From Diphasiastrum complanatum (Eukaryota; Streptophyta; Lycopodiopsida; Lycopodiales; Lycopodiaceae): DNA of 64,000 nucleotides. Positions 10,144-22,085 of the stretch are shown here, piece by piece. Position 1 is the stretch's first letter. Every line of letters starts with the position of its first letter. The notes under the pieces are model-generated. The model had not been told where the DNA came from. It worked only from the letters and a program-made list of their open reading frames with translations, and ran no database searches. Location: NCBI GenBank assembly GCA_029204225.1, contig MU831891.1:1-64000 (forward strand). Reading direction: 5' to 3'. The position numbers were made by a program, and so were the translations under genes.

Positions 10144-11019
10144 TCAGTGCGAACAACAGCAGGGGGGTGGAAGCGCAGCTGGTGAGGTATGCCTAGTGCG
10201 ACGTCGTGACGCGGAAGGCGAGTCAGGAATTATGATCTCGCTGCGTGGACGACAACGAGAACTTGAGGCTTGATGAGATGACTCGGCTGGTGCTTCTTCG
10301 TAAACCGAAAGCACAGAATCCAGGTGGAAGCCATGGATTCTGTTTTCTAAGTGAGAAGCGGCTAAGAGGGACAATAGAGAGCCAGCAGCAAACTGCTACT
10401 TTGTATTGGCCTTAATAGCTCGCTTGAGCTCACCTGAAATAGTCTTGAACCAGTTATATGGTTCAAGAGGGGCTTTGGCCAACTTTTTGTGGGACTCCAC
10501 TATCCTGTGAAGGATTTGAGATGTGATGCGATCTTTCTTGAGGTTGTCAACCATCAGGAAATGATTCAACAGCTGGGCAACAGCGTGGATGGAAGGCTCA
10601 GTGATAGCTTTCAAGAGGTAGCCATCATTAGTCCAGTGCAGATCATTGGTGAGGTCAATGTATGGCTTGATGGCCTGTTTGGCGTGCTTATGATTGGGTG
10701 AGGCTTGCATACCGGATGAGATTCCTATAGTTGCGAGTGCGGCCTCAGTGACACGCACCTTGTGTGTGGCTCCTTGGAAGGTGATATAAAATTTGGATTT
10801 CTCTTCCTCCCACGTACTGAAGGCAAGAGAGATGAAATCCATATTGATGCGTCCCAAAAAGGCTCTTTCATGAATACCCATTGCAGTAAGGAGAGGCTCC
10901 GCAAGGGTCATTCACTGAGTGACCATGCTTGTGCTAAGAAGAATCATGATGTCCGTTGCAGATGAGACATCACGATGGATAGTATAACGCGGAGACTGGG
11001 AAGTATCGGTAGAAGACAT
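10144..11019 (-). pseudogene. Unrecognised domain at the N-terminus of Copia-B polyprotein
   Basis: One frame runs from ATG at 11019 (MSSTDTSQSP) to a stop near 10144. It is broken only by TGA at about 10912-10914 and TAG at about 10393-10395, both explicable as single transitions. The ~200-residue globular part has an alternating helical pattern with GRINMDFISLAF and VRVTEAALATIGI motifs. A Ser/Arg/Pro-rich tail (SPSASRRRTRHTSPAA) leads into the coiled coil after a frameshift between 10144 and 10075. I do not recognise the family. It faintly recalls plant 'putative transposon protein' domains that turn up fused to retroelement proteins, but this is a guess. Confidence 0.6.
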
Positions 11020-11640
11020 GATGATCATAAAGGAATTATAACACGTAAAAGTGTATCAGAAGGCAATGTAGGAAATTTGGAAGGCTTTGGTTGCAAGAAA
11101 AATTTGCAAGAGCTTCGCTAGCACAAGCGAGAAATGAACCGAATTCAGCCAACTTATAGGTGAATTTGGTGGGTCCATTACACTAACTAGTAGTTGGGCT
11201 GATCAGTTCTGAACAAAAATTTGCAGGCATGTACAGTAATGTAAAAATAGGCTATAAAAATCTTGGCGAAGGTTTCTAGGGATCTGAATCTATCAGGCGA
11301 ACGTTTTCCAGGGCTGGCGAAGGATGAACCTTCGCCTAGGAGGGTCCTTTGCCCAGGTATTGTCATAAATGTATTTTTTCACAATCTGAACCTATGGACA
11401 ACCTAATTTTGACATTTTAAGATCATCTAGCAGGTCGGTGAAGGTTCATAATGAGGTTATGATACTCGATGAAGGTTCTCAAAATGGCATATCACTGAAC
11501 ATTTGCCTAACTCTATCAGAAACCTTCACCCACCTCAATTTAGATAAATCAAGGGTGGATGTACAGTCTGAGAGCTCAACGAAGGTTTTTAATACTGTAT
11601 TGGCCAAATCTGCCCAAACCAGTGGTTTTCTAAGTCATTT
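11020..11640. other. Non-coding flank of Copia-B with repeated GAAGGTT motif
   Basis: Lies 5' of Copia-B on its own strand. Within 11265-11600 the heptamer GAAGGTT or its complement recurs about six times, often as GCGAAGGTT or its reverse. One self-complementary pair occurs at about 11315-11336 (GGCGAAGGATGAACCTTCGCC-like). This may be part of the unrecognised 5' LTR or leader. Confidence 0.45.
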
Positions 11641-12762
11641 CTCATAAAAAAAATATTGTGCTTCCTTTTCCTTATGCTGATGACTTCCTGACTTTTGCTC
11701 ATCAGTCTTTCCTTATTTATTTAGTTTTTTTTTAACTGTCTTTTTCCACATAAAAAAGTCAGCAAATTAAATACCGAAAACAAAAAATTGAAAACAAATA
11801 AAATGAAAAAATATAAGTTTTTCTTGCATGATTTTTAATTTAAATGAATCGCGGTTGGATTGTGATTTTCTATGTAGACATTGGCACTTATGGCTTATCC
11901 ACTCTTAACACTTGTGGGTCATTATTGCTAAACTAAAGGAAGCTTAAAATTTAAACTTATTTGTCTAAAGGAAAAGGAACTTAAATGATGCCAATTGCTA
12001 GTAAGATTAGTGTTTGTAAACATGCACTTGGAATTCTACAATCTTGAAAGGTCTCAAGGTTTCAAAATTGCCTTCATAATAGTTGTCAAGAATTGAGTTT
12101 TTTGGCTTGAAAATAATGATTTGATGTTAAAGTTTGAACCAATAGTCTATTTAGTGAGATTCATTCAATAAGTGGAGTACATAATTCACTCCATTTGATG
12201 TAACCAACTTCTAATGTGCAGGCAACAATTTTTTCTTCTGATGGAGTATACACATTTCATTTTGTTACCTTTGGCCATACATCAATCTTTGAGAGAAAAG
12301 CTCACAACTTTTCAAGAATGTGTCTTGGCGGCCACTATTGCATCAAATGCAATCCAAGGTATTTCTACTATAACCACTTAGTCACTAGAACACAAAATAT
12401 TATTTACAAATAGAGTAGGAATTCAACTTCAAACACATTGGTGTAGGTCCATTTAAATTTTCTTTTCATAGTCCTTTTCATCTATCCCTTGCAGGACTTG
12501 TTTACCAATAATCTTTTGCATGTACTTTGAACATGCTTTGAATTGTTCCCCATGCTTGAGATAGTGAGGATTCCACACTGAAATGAGGAATTACATTGTG
12601 GTTGACATATGGATTAGGCACAATGCTTGTCTTGGTTTCTTACCAAATTTACATTTTTTGGTCTATCCTCTTCGTCCGTGGGTCTTTATTCTTGACCAAT
12701 AGTTGAGTCCCATAGAACAAGCATTACAACTACAATTTTCACTTTAATGTTCCAAACATGGC
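11641..12762. other. AT-rich intergenic DNA
   Basis: No credible coding, RNA or repeat feature seen. Short open frames are not supported by motifs. Confidence 0.5.
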
Positions 12763-13525
12763 AAATTTTACCATCAAGATTGCTATTCTTCGGTGACATA
12801 AAAGCATCACTTAAGACTCCCATTTAATTTAAATAAAAAATATTGTTGTAACTGCAAGACTTCAATTGTGCCTAATACTTTTTGTCCTCCGCTGTCTCCA
12901 CTCCCTCCTCTTATCTCCTTCCCCTATTGCTCTTCACACATCAAAGTGCAAGAAAGAGATGACGTGAATGGACCTTGAGTCATTGAGAAAAATATGATGG
13001 ATCAGTGATAAAAATTACTTTGATTCTCATTTATTTGAATGTGCATGTTTGATTTGGATTGGACTTATAACTCATTTCTCAACACATTGGTATTTGTTGA
13101 AACATTAATCACAGAGACTATGTTGTTGTACCTTCTTAGAGGCAACCATACTAGAAACATAGACTTTTGGATTGCATATAGCATCACCTATCAGCTGCAA
13201 CGCATTACAGTGGCATTCATATTGATTTACTATATAACCTAGCTAGGATCGGATCATTTTGCACATCTTAGTCTCTAATCCATCAATTTGTGGGGATGTG
13301 TATCTAAATTTTTATGCTGCATTTGAAATATAACGAGTTCACGATAGTTACTCAAGAAATAATTGTTGTAGTTGGTGAGGTGCACCATGCACAAACCAGA
13401 TAGCAGTTACCTCTCAAATTCGTTAATTAATAGTCATTAGAACTCTCACAAGCCCAAGTGGCAATAATTTCTCACAAATGTTAATTAATATTCACCATAT
13501 TTACTAGAGTGTTGCCCCCTAGCAT
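12763..13525 (+). repeat. Left copy of a ~770-bp direct duplication
   Basis: Matches 14484-15255 over its full length (roughly 85-90% by eye). The copies share the start ACCATCAAGATTGCTATTCT and the end CCCCTAGCAT. They are separated by ~960 bp. They could be LTRs of a small non-autonomous element (TG near the start, CA at the end), but no PBS or PPT is visible. Confidence 0.8.
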
Positions 13526-14483
13526 CAAGATTGCTTTGCAGGATGTGGCATGTGAGCTAGGCTACCACTTGTGTAGAACCCTATGCTCTCAATCATTAGC
13601 GATTTGACAGTTGAGGTTTCATCTCGCTTAGAACTACCTGTTTGTTAGAAGTCACTATTTGTCCTATTTGTCCTTTAATGGAGATTCCTCTGTTGATGCT
13701 ATGACTGCGAATTTGAGGTACCAGAAGGTACACCCTAGACGGCTGTCAGGTGTCATCAGAGTTTATTTTCTCCTTGGGTGGAATCTTCTCTAGAGATAGT
13801 ACGACGAGTACAGAGCTTTCTCCAGGATTGGATTGCGTGACTTCATGGGTTTAATGCCATATTTCATGAAGTTGGGGCAATGTATATGAAATTAAGGACC
13901 CAAGGAGCATTTTTTAACTTTTGGTCCATGTACTAAAGTTTGGAGGGGCCCAACTCGTAATGGGGGGTCCATGGGGCAAGTGACCTCCTTCTCCAAGTAG
14001 CACTTGGCTGTCCAATGCCAAGGCTTTTCATTTGCTTTTGTAACTCCTATGTAACACATGGCTCTTGGTTGTTGGATTTTGGATATTCCACATTGGGAAC
14101 CATTGGCCTTTGGATTTCTCTATCTCTACCAGCATAAGTAGGCACCCTCTTTTGGCTGAAGAGGAGGAAAAGCTCGAAGAGGCTGAAGGGGAGGAAAAGC
14201 CTGAAGAGGCTGGAGAGACCAAAGAGAGTGGCAATGCTTGTGTGCATACATTCTTTGTATAGAGATTTGTCTCCATTGGTATCCTACTTTGTTTCCACTT
14301 GTATGCATAATTTGTGATTGTTCATAAAACATTAATCACTTAATTCATTGTGAATGTTTCCGCTTCTAGTTCACATTGAATCCCGACACTGCCCACAACC
14401 CAATATCTTGTACATGTTAGCTTTTGGTCTAACACCATTGGCTTGATAGCCACCCTCCACCCTTAGTGTATAACCAATGAGTG
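13526..14483. other. Spacer between the duplicated copies, LTR-like
   Basis: No coding motif. 14140-14220 contains 2-3 imperfect copies of a ~30-bp unit (GAAGAGGCTGA/GAGGAAAAG). The stretch 13870-14380 has the look of an LTR or leader (a downstream TCACATTGAATCCCGACACT), but no partner copy exists in the window. Confidence 0.4.
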
Positions 14484-15255
14484 AAAATTTCACCATCAAG
14501 ATTGCTATTCTCCGATGACATAAAAGCATCAATTTAGACTCCCATTTGATTTGAATACAAATTTTTTTAGCAACTTCACTTGTGCCTAATACTTTTTGTC
14601 CTCCTTTGTTGCCACTCCCTCCTCTTATCTCCCTCCTTCCCGTATTGCTCTTCACACGTCAAATTGCAAGAAAAGATGACGTGAATGGGCCTTGAGGCAT
14701 TGAGAAAAACATGATGGATCAACTATAGAAGTTACTTTGATTCTCATTTATTTGAATGTGCATGTTTGATTTGGATTGGACTTACGACTCATTTCTTAAC
14801 ACATCGGTATCTTGTTGAAACATTAATCACAGAGACTTTGTTGTTGTACCTTCTTAGAGGCAACGCTACTAGACTTTTGGAGTACATATAGCATCACCTA
14901 TCGGTTGCAATGCACTACAGTGGCATTCATATTGATTTGGTGAAGGTAATTTCAATACAAATTACAACCTAGCTAGGATTGGATCATATTGCGCATCTTA
15001 ATCACTAATCCATCAATTTGTGGAGATGTGTATGTAAATTTTTATGCTCCATTCGAAAGATAATGAGTTTATGATAGCTACTCAAGAAATAATTGTTGTA
15101 GTTGGTGAGGTGCACCATGCACAAACCAAATAGCAATGACCTCTCAAATTCGTTAACTAGTATGCATTAGAACTCTCACAAGCCCAAGTGGCAATAATTT
15201 CTCACAAATGCTAATTAATATTCACCATACTTACTAGAGTGTTCGCCCCTAGCAT
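14484..15255 (+). repeat. Right copy of the ~770-bp direct duplication
   Basis: Second copy of 12763-13525. Small indels separate the copies, for example an extra ~20 bp at about 14938-14957. The sequence is non-coding. Confidence 0.8.
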
Positions 15256-15854
15256 AATTGATTTTAATAATTGTAGTGTCGCTCACCCAAACAAGTCATC
15301 CCTAGATACTCAAAATCTTCCTAGATACCTTGGTCCAAGTAGCTATCCCTTGTTGGCTGATCTTAAAGAAGTTTTGGATTTTCTTAATGGACACCTAGCC
15401 TTTCTATACCCATGTACCTTTGATGGCTTGAGTTTTATGAAATAGTTGGCCTTGTTGTATCTGCGTGTTGCCACTTGTGGGCCTTTGTGCCATCAGGCTA
15501 CTAGTCGGTCGTCCTCACGTCTTGTTAGCAAATCATGATTGGCTCTTGTGCTTTGATTGCACCTTCTTGCCCGTTGGGTGCTGCTGCAACTAGATCACTG
15601 ATCACCCCCCCTCCCTATCAACTCACTTCATTAGTACTAAGATATAAGTGACCCCTTTTGTCATCAAAATGAATTAAATTGAATCTCAAATGTCAAAATG
15701 GCAATTATAGGATATAACCTGCAGTGAGTTATGAATTAAATCACAAACCGTAATATCAATGAAGCTTAAATCGACAAGCACAAAGCAATCTAAAATCTCC
15801 CATGAAGAATACCAAATGGCAACAATATAATCAATAGCTAAAGCCTTACAAGTA
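15256..15854. other. Intergenic DNA before Copia-C
   Basis: No supported gene. The last five bases (AAGTA, 15850-15854) are the left target-site duplicate of Copia-C. Confidence 0.55.
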
Positions 15855-16335
15855 TGTTGGAATGTGAATGGAATTCATTACATTACCATAGGTTACTTTG
15901 ACCCAAAAGGTCGAGAGTTGTGTAACCATGGTCATTTATTGTATTAGGCCTACTAAACTTAGAGTTAGCTAAGTTAGGATGAAATTAACTTGGTAGGGAC
16001 TCATGGGTCCACTAGGCCTAATCGTGACATTAAGTACCCAAACTTGACATATTGGAGGTACCTTATTCTTTCTATGTAACTTATATAAAGTTGGATAGTC
16101 AATAGTCAAGTAGTTGGATAGCCAATAGTCATGTAGTTAAATAGTCATCTTGGACTATATATATATGTGTGCATCCCATTTGTATGAGACACTTTTGTAA
16201 GCAATACTGACTATTCTCCTTGGCTGTCCACGAGTTTCTACAAGAGGATTTCTAGCCATCTCTCTCTTTCTTTTAAGAATGCTTTCTGGGATTGAATAGT
16301 TAAAATTTTGGATCCTTAGGCTTCTATTTTCTACA
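15855..16335 (+). repeat. Copia-C 5' LTR (481 bp)
   Basis: Starts TGTTGGAATG and ends TTTTCTACA, followed directly by the PBS. It matches 28150-28628. A TATATATATATG stretch near 16156-16168 is a likely U3 TATA region. Confidence 0.94.
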
Positions 16336-16347
16336 TGGTATCAGAGC
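16336..16347 (+). other. Copia-C primer binding site
   Basis: TGGTATCAGAGC immediately follows the LTR terminus; initiator-Met tRNA type. Confidence 0.93.
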
Positions 16348-16894
16348 CTTTAGGTGATCATATTGCTTGCAGGACGGCGCCAAATAGGAAGTTATCTTCT
16401 TTCCCTTTTGGTAGCAAAAAATCATCAAGCTGCTAATTTTTGCAGGAGAAGAATCTGTTCATCTTCTTATAGCTTTTTTGCAGGAAATTGCAAGGCACCT
16501 TCACCTATTTGAGAGCTAGCAATAGGGCACCCATGCTCAAACCAATTGCATGTGATTTTGACTCAATTACATGCTGAAAATTTCAGATTTACTTCTTAAA
16601 TGAAGATACATGTGTTTTGGACACATTTCTTGCTGAAATTTCCCTGTTGGTGAGCTTGGAGTAGGGCGCTACCATCAGCTCTATATGGACATAGTGTGCA
16701 CTCTTTTTAGCCACAAATTTTTGGTTTTGGTTTTGGCTTCATTCGAAGTCTACCTATTTGTGAGCATTCTGTTTTTTGTGCAGAAATCAGCCACCTATTT
16801 CATTACTTGTTGAGCATATTACATGTGAAGTATTGCAATCTATTGTGCTCAAAATTTTAGCTTTGAGGTTGCTGCCCTTTGAGTAGAATTTGTC

Positions 16895-17386
16895 TTGGAA
16901 AGTCTATTTACTATCTACTACAAGTTGATATCAGAGTCTATTGGTTCTTTATTTAATGCAGATAGGCTGGATGGCACAAACCATTCCTTCTGGTGCTACA
17001 TGATAAAGAACCTTCTAATGGCTAAAGGTTTGTGGGAAGTAGAGAGGCCATCTACTTCGGCACCTATTACACCATCTAGAACAACTACTTCTTCATCTAT
17101 GGAGGTGTCTTCCAATGAGCAAAAGAAGTGGGATCGACGAGATGCACAAGCACATTCCGTCATTGCATTATCAGTGAAGAGATCTATCCTTCCTCATATT
17201 AGATCATGCAAGACTTCCAAAAGTGCTTGGGAGACTCTTGCCAAGATGTTTCAAATAAAGAATGTGGCAAAAGTCGTATATCTTTGAAATCAACTTTATA
17301 TCTTGAAGATGCAAGAAGGTGATTTGCTTACAAACCACTTGACGAAGATCAAGGATCTTTGAGAGGAGCTTCTTAGTATTGATGAG
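16895..17386 (+). pseudogene. Copia-C gag, N-terminal part
   Basis: 16895-17287 encodes the start of a copia gag: LDGTNHSFWCYMIKNLL near residue 24, then KSAWETLAKMFQIKN. It breaks at a stop (17285-17287). The stretch LKMQEGDLLTNHLTKIKDL continues in frame-disrupted form to 17386. The remainder of gag is in the next entry. Confidence 0.85.
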
Positions 17387-18682
17387 GTGATTGAGAACTC
17401 ACAATTTGTATCTATTACTCTAAACTCTCTTCCTAATTCTTACCTTCCATTTGTGTCATCATTGAGCATTTTTCTTAGGGGACAACAAATCTCCTTCGAC
17501 GAACTTGTTGGCTTACTTCTTCAAGAAGAGCAAACAAGGATCAACTTTGGTGAACAAGAATATCAAGCTTTCTTTGCAAAAGGCAAAGACAAAGACAAGT
17601 GGAAAGGGAAGCCTTCTTTCAACACTTCCAAAGATGATCAAAAATCTAAGGAAGCTCAAGGTCAAGGCTCCAAGAAGAAGGGTAAGTGCCATTATTGCAA
17701 GAAGTTTGGGCATCACATCAAAGAATGTAGGAAGAGGCTTGCAAAGGAAAAAGAGAAAGGTAACGATACAAGTACCGCAATCATTACTTTGGAACAACAA
17801 TTTGGAAAGGAGGATAATCTTTTCAATAATGATTATGCTTTTGTCACTAGTAATCTCATCTCTCCCCAAGACGAGATTTCTGCCACTTCAAATCTTGTTG
17901 ATTTTCTAGCAGAAAACAGCTCATCTTCAGCTTTACAAGTTGCTGTTTTTTCATCTATTGATTGGGTAATTGATAGTAGTGCCACACGCCATATGACTTA
18001 TCACAAAGAAGTCTTCACAAAGCTTGTAAAAGTGCATGGTGGAAGGAAAGTTCAAGGTGTTGATAACACCTCTTATCCTATCAAAGGTATTGGAGTGATC
18101 CTCATTATCTTACCCAATGGTGAGGAGAAGTACATTCGTAATGTACTTTATGTTCCAAAAATAAAAAAGAATCTCATTTCGGTGTCTACAATTATGAACC
18201 AAGGATTGGTTGTGGAATTCAAAAAAGACAAATGTCTTATCAAAGACCTAAAGAGATCTCTTATGATCATTGCTTCGGGAACATTATGTGGTGGATTGTT
18301 CCTTATGGATACCTATGAGCGAAGAGCTTCATCATCTTTTTGTCTTGTTGCATCAAGTTCACATTCTTTGGAGTTGACTGAATTATGGCATGCTAGGTTT
18401 GGACATCTCAACTTTGCTAACTTGAAGATGTTGAAGAGATTCAATATGGTTGAAGACATTCTTAATATTGAGCATCCCGAAGGACATGTATGTGAATGGT
18501 GCATACTTGGAAAATTTCAAAAGCAAGCTTTTCCAATTGATGGAACTATTCGAGTTGATGGCAAATTTGATTTGGTTCATAGTGATGTATGTGGTCCAAT
18601 GAGGACCGAATCCATTGGAAGTTTAAGTACTTTGTTACTTTTATTGATGGCCTTTCAAGATTTACATGGATTTATCCTATGA
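17387..18682 (+). pseudogene. Copia-C gag C-terminus, protease, integrase zinc region
   Basis: 431 open codons. The gag end (LNSLPNSYLPF, LLLQEEQTR) precedes an intact CCHC zinc knuckle (CHYCKKFGHHIKEC). The protease motif reads DSSA instead of DSGA (AGT at 17978-17980), a G-to-A change expected to kill it. Next come the GAG-pre-integrase HHCC segment (ELWHARFGHLNFAN then CEWCILGKFQ) and the first integrase Asp (LVHSDVCGPM). A frame break near 18620 separates this from the integrase core. Confidence 0.87.
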
Positions 18683-19310
18683 AGGCAAAATCTGAAGTTT
18701 TTCAACGCTTTAAGGATTTTCTAGCAATGATAGAAAACCAGTTTGGGCACTCTTTGAAGATCGTACGTACCGACCGAGGAGGGGAATATATAAAGAATAC
18801 GTTCGATACTTATCTTCAAAGCAAAGGTATCCATCATCAAATGACAACTCCTTACACATCTCAACAAAATGGTGTTGCCAAAAGAAATAATCGCACTATC
18901 ATGGAGATGGCTCAATGCATGCTTAAGGCAAAGGGCCTACCTCACAAGTTTTGAGTTGAAGCGGTTATAACGGCGGCCTACATTAGTAATTGGTGTCCTA
19001 CTAAAGCCTTGAAGGTATTAACTCCTTTTTAAGTTTGGTACGGTAAGAAGCCTATTGTTTCTCACTTACGCATCCTTGGTTGCACGGCTTATGCTTTCAT
19101 TCCCGATAAGCTAAGAACCAAGCTTGATGACAAAGGAGTTAAATGCATATTTGTTGGCTATAGTACGGAAAGCAAAGGCTATAGGTTGTTCAATATGGAT
19201 ACTAATAAAATCATAGTGAGTCGTCATGTTTATTTTGATGAAAAAACCTCCTATGATGTTGCGCCCACTCATGTTATGAAAGGGGACTTCCCCCATGATG
19301 CATAGAAATA
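18589..19310 (+). pseudogene. Copia-C integrase core
   Basis: Continues in another frame: YFVTFIDGLSRFTWIYPMK, RTDRGGEYIKNTF, PYTSQQNGVAKRNNRT. The catalytic Glu of the NGxxER motif is Lys here (AAA at 18880-18882; G-to-A). Stops follow near 18952 (TGA) and 19030 (TAA). The C-terminal integrase strands are still readable (LRILGCTAYAF, KCIFVGYSTESKGY, SRHVYFDE). Confidence 0.85.
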
Positions 19311-20784
19311 TTTCCAGATTTGGTTCTGTCATCTAATCATGAAGATAAGGGACTGCCATCAACTTCTAGTGGACAGCCCACTATTTCTTCAATTTTCATA
19401 GTTCATCAAGAGGAATCTATTTATGGTGAAGAGCAACTTGTTGAAGACATTGGACAGCAAGGTCCAAGTTCGGAAAACATTGGACAACAAGGTCTAAGTT
19501 TGGAACACTTTGGACAGCAAAGTGTTGACGAAGGTAAGGCTATTGGACAACCCAAACCAATCCCTAAATGGTTGTTGCAGACTTTGCAGGACAACAAAGT
19601 GGATCATTTCTATGAAGGGAAGACTCGTCCCTCTAGTAAATTAGTAGAATTTGCTGATTTTTCTGATTTTGCTCTAACTTCTATTGAGGATGGTGCAGTA
19701 GAACCTGTTTTTTATGAGCAGGCCAAAGGAGTAAAATGTTGGGAGGATGTGATGCAAGAGGAGTATAACTCACTCATGAAGAACCACACTTGGGTTCTTG
19801 TTGATCTTCCACATGGGGCTAGAATCTTCATCTCTCAACAATGATACATTGAACATATGTTAAAGCAATCTTCTTTTTTCAAGTCGCCGCAAGTTGATGC
19901 ATATGATGGATGCACTAGTGAAAAGTTTCATGCGAAACCTTTTCAATTTGATGTTTTAGCAAAGGCTGAAAAATTCGAGCACTCTTTAAAACCTTTTTGT
20001 ACTAATCGTGGAGGGAGTCAACATGTGTCAATCAGTACTTTTGTTCAAAGTGTTAAGAGTGAGCATTTGTTTGGAGAGAATTTTTCATTACTTGAAAAAT
20101 CTTCTATGTCATCCCATGCCTCTTTGAGGGACAACTTTGATGATGCCGTCGTTGATGCATCTCTTGATAGTTTGCCAAATTTTTATGATGAAGACGTTGG
20201 ACAACAGGTTTAGTCATCTTCTTTTGGTCATTTACAGCACATTTTACAACATGAGCAGTCCACTATGCTTCAGGAACAACCTGCGGAAGATTATGGACAA
20301 CATGGTCCATGTTGGGAAGACTTTGGGCAGCAAAGTGTTGAACAACCCATAACAGTTCCTTGTCGGCTATTGGAGACTTTGCAGGACAACAAAGAAATGT
20401 CTTACTACGAAGGGAAAGCACATGCCTCTTTAAAATCAATACCTCTTGCTAATTTTTTTGATTCTACACTTACTCTTCATCATGATGTTGGTACATTGTC
20501 TATTCTATGTGAGCAAGTCATTGATGGTAAGGTTCGGGAGGATGTGATGTCAAAAGAGTTTGGTACTCTTTTTTATTGTCCTTATGTTAAGAAGTATTTT
20601 CGAATGATGTGGGAGCCTATGATGGATTACAAGTCCATGTTTTGACTTATTGCCCAAGTTTATGTTGGTTCCCTACTTCGGATGGAGCATGCAAATCCTC
20701 ACCCTTCGACTTGATGCTTCATTATTATGCATTCTTTTTCTTTTATATGTTGGACATGATTGGGGATGAGATTTCGACTACTTC
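19311..20784 (+). pseudogene. Copia-C linker region with RT deletion and internal duplication
   Basis: 19320-19844 is a Gln/Gly/Ser-rich linker with three copies of a ~30-bp unit (IGQQGPS-like) leading to the MQEEYNSLMKNHTWVLVDLP motif at the start of RT. Next comes RIFISQQ-stop-YIEHMLKQ, which belongs near the RT end, so about 0.6 kb including the active site is deleted at ~19815. Downstream, 20270-20560 is a diverged second copy of the linker (LETLQDNKEMSYYEGKAHAS against LQTLQDNKVDHFYEGKTRPS). The element cannot be autonomous. Gypsy-A enters at 20785. Confidence 0.78.
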
Positions 20785-21865
20785 TTTTACAAGTAGAGGT
20801 GAGGAAGTCCTCCAAATCCAAGGTAGAGTCTCCAAATGTCCTCCAAGCAACCTACAAGCTTCAAGATGCTCCCCAACTCCAAGCTAGGATGCCTTCACCT
20901 GCAAGTAAGGATCTGCAAGCCTCCAAGGATCTCTCCTCCACCTGTGTCCCTACTCTTTAAACACAAAGATAGATAACAAGCTGGCCTCAAGTATTCACCA
21001 CCCAACCATAGCTAGATCCAAGCTCCAAGCAAGACCTATCTAGCACCCCCTTGCTAACCATAAACAAATCACAAGCATACCACAACACTCCATAGCATAC
21101 TCAAGATCCAAACACTACTTATGTCCCATACCATAAGCAAGATCCAAACCTCAAGCATACTACCACAAGAAAGCACTCTACACAATAGTAGCAACACTAG
21201 AGCATAAGCAAAGCAAACAAGAGAGATCTCCCTCTCCCAATGGACGCCCTACTACCCTCATATAGATGGCCCATGGACCCCTCCAATGCACTATGGAGTT
21301 CCATGCTCATCCAATGAGAGAGAGAGAGAAGCCTAGGGGAGTTAAAGAATCTCCAAGAGCCTCCATAGGCTTATGGAATGTCAAGAGACTCCTTCCATAA
21401 CCTATGACTCTTTGAATGCCTTTCTTGTGGGAGTTGGGAACTCAATGGACACTTTAGAAGGGCTCCCTCCTACTAGGTCCCATTGCCCAAGATTGTGCAA
21501 GTATATTTTGGTCCTAGACCAACAAAGTGATATGGTTCAAGGTTGAGGCCCAAGGTTTAGAAAAATAGTCATCCAATGACTTTCTAACACCTATCTAGGT
21601 TCCATACCTCCATCCAAGGCATAGACACCTACCTGTCTTAACCAAGGACACTAGTACCTTAATCTAAGGCACCTACCCTTAATACTAAGGGTATCTCTTA
21701 TCCAAGGGTCACGTGACTCCGTACCTCCAACTAAGGTATAGTCACTTGTCTGTCCTTATCTAAGGGCACATACCCTTAATCTTAAGGGTACCTTGACATT
21801 TAGCCCCCAATACTAAATGGACTATTAGGGGTCTGAAGTACTGCTAGTTACATAGGCATGTAACA
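20785..21865 (-). repeat. Gypsy-A 3' LTR (1081 bp)
   Basis: On the minus strand it starts TGTTACATGCC, next to the PPT, and ends CTTGTAAAA. It matches 26999-28041, which lacks ~36 bp present here near 21140-21175. Tandem variants of a CCTTAATACTAAGGGTA-type unit occur at 21650-21800. Confidence 0.92.
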
Positions 21866-21878
21866 TTCCTTCCCCCTA
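21866..21878 (-). other. Gypsy-A polypurine tract
   Basis: The minus strand reads AGGGGGAAGGAA directly before the LTR start. Gypsy-B has GGGAGAAGGAA at the same place. Confidence 0.88.
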
Positions 21879-21881
21879 AAC

Positions 21882-22085
21882 TTAAATTTTTCCTTGTAGG
21901 AAAAAAATTGAAAAATTCTTCTGGAGATCAGCCTCCTTTTCCCAGGTATCCTCCTCTTCTGATTTGCCCCTCCACATGACTAAAAATTTCCGAAGCACTC
22001 TACTCTGTAGAGTTTTCTGCCGGCTATTAACAATAGCCTCGGGTTCAGGTGGTCCACTCACGGACTCATCACGAAGAAGTTTCAC
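21882..22085 (-). pseudogene. Gypsy-A C-terminal chromodomain
   Basis: Encodes a chromodomain core (FLVMWRGKSEEEDTWEKEADL), the signature of chromoviruses, where it follows integrase and guides insertion to modified chromatin. It lies in a different frame from the integrase upstream (22069-23223), so a frameshift separates them. Confidence 0.85.

Larger units (their letters stand above)
6133..11019 (-). mobile_element. Copia-B: older, decayed reverse-strand copia element
   Basis: Read from 11019 down to 6133, it has an unusual N-terminal domain, coiled coil, gag with zinc knuckle, protease, integrase and reverse transcriptase. It is cut at 6133 by Copia-A; the RNase H end and 3' LTR lie beyond the left edge of the window. 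Stops and frameshifts occur throughout. No 5' LTR could be recognised to the right of 11019, so that boundary is approximate. Confidence 0.85.
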
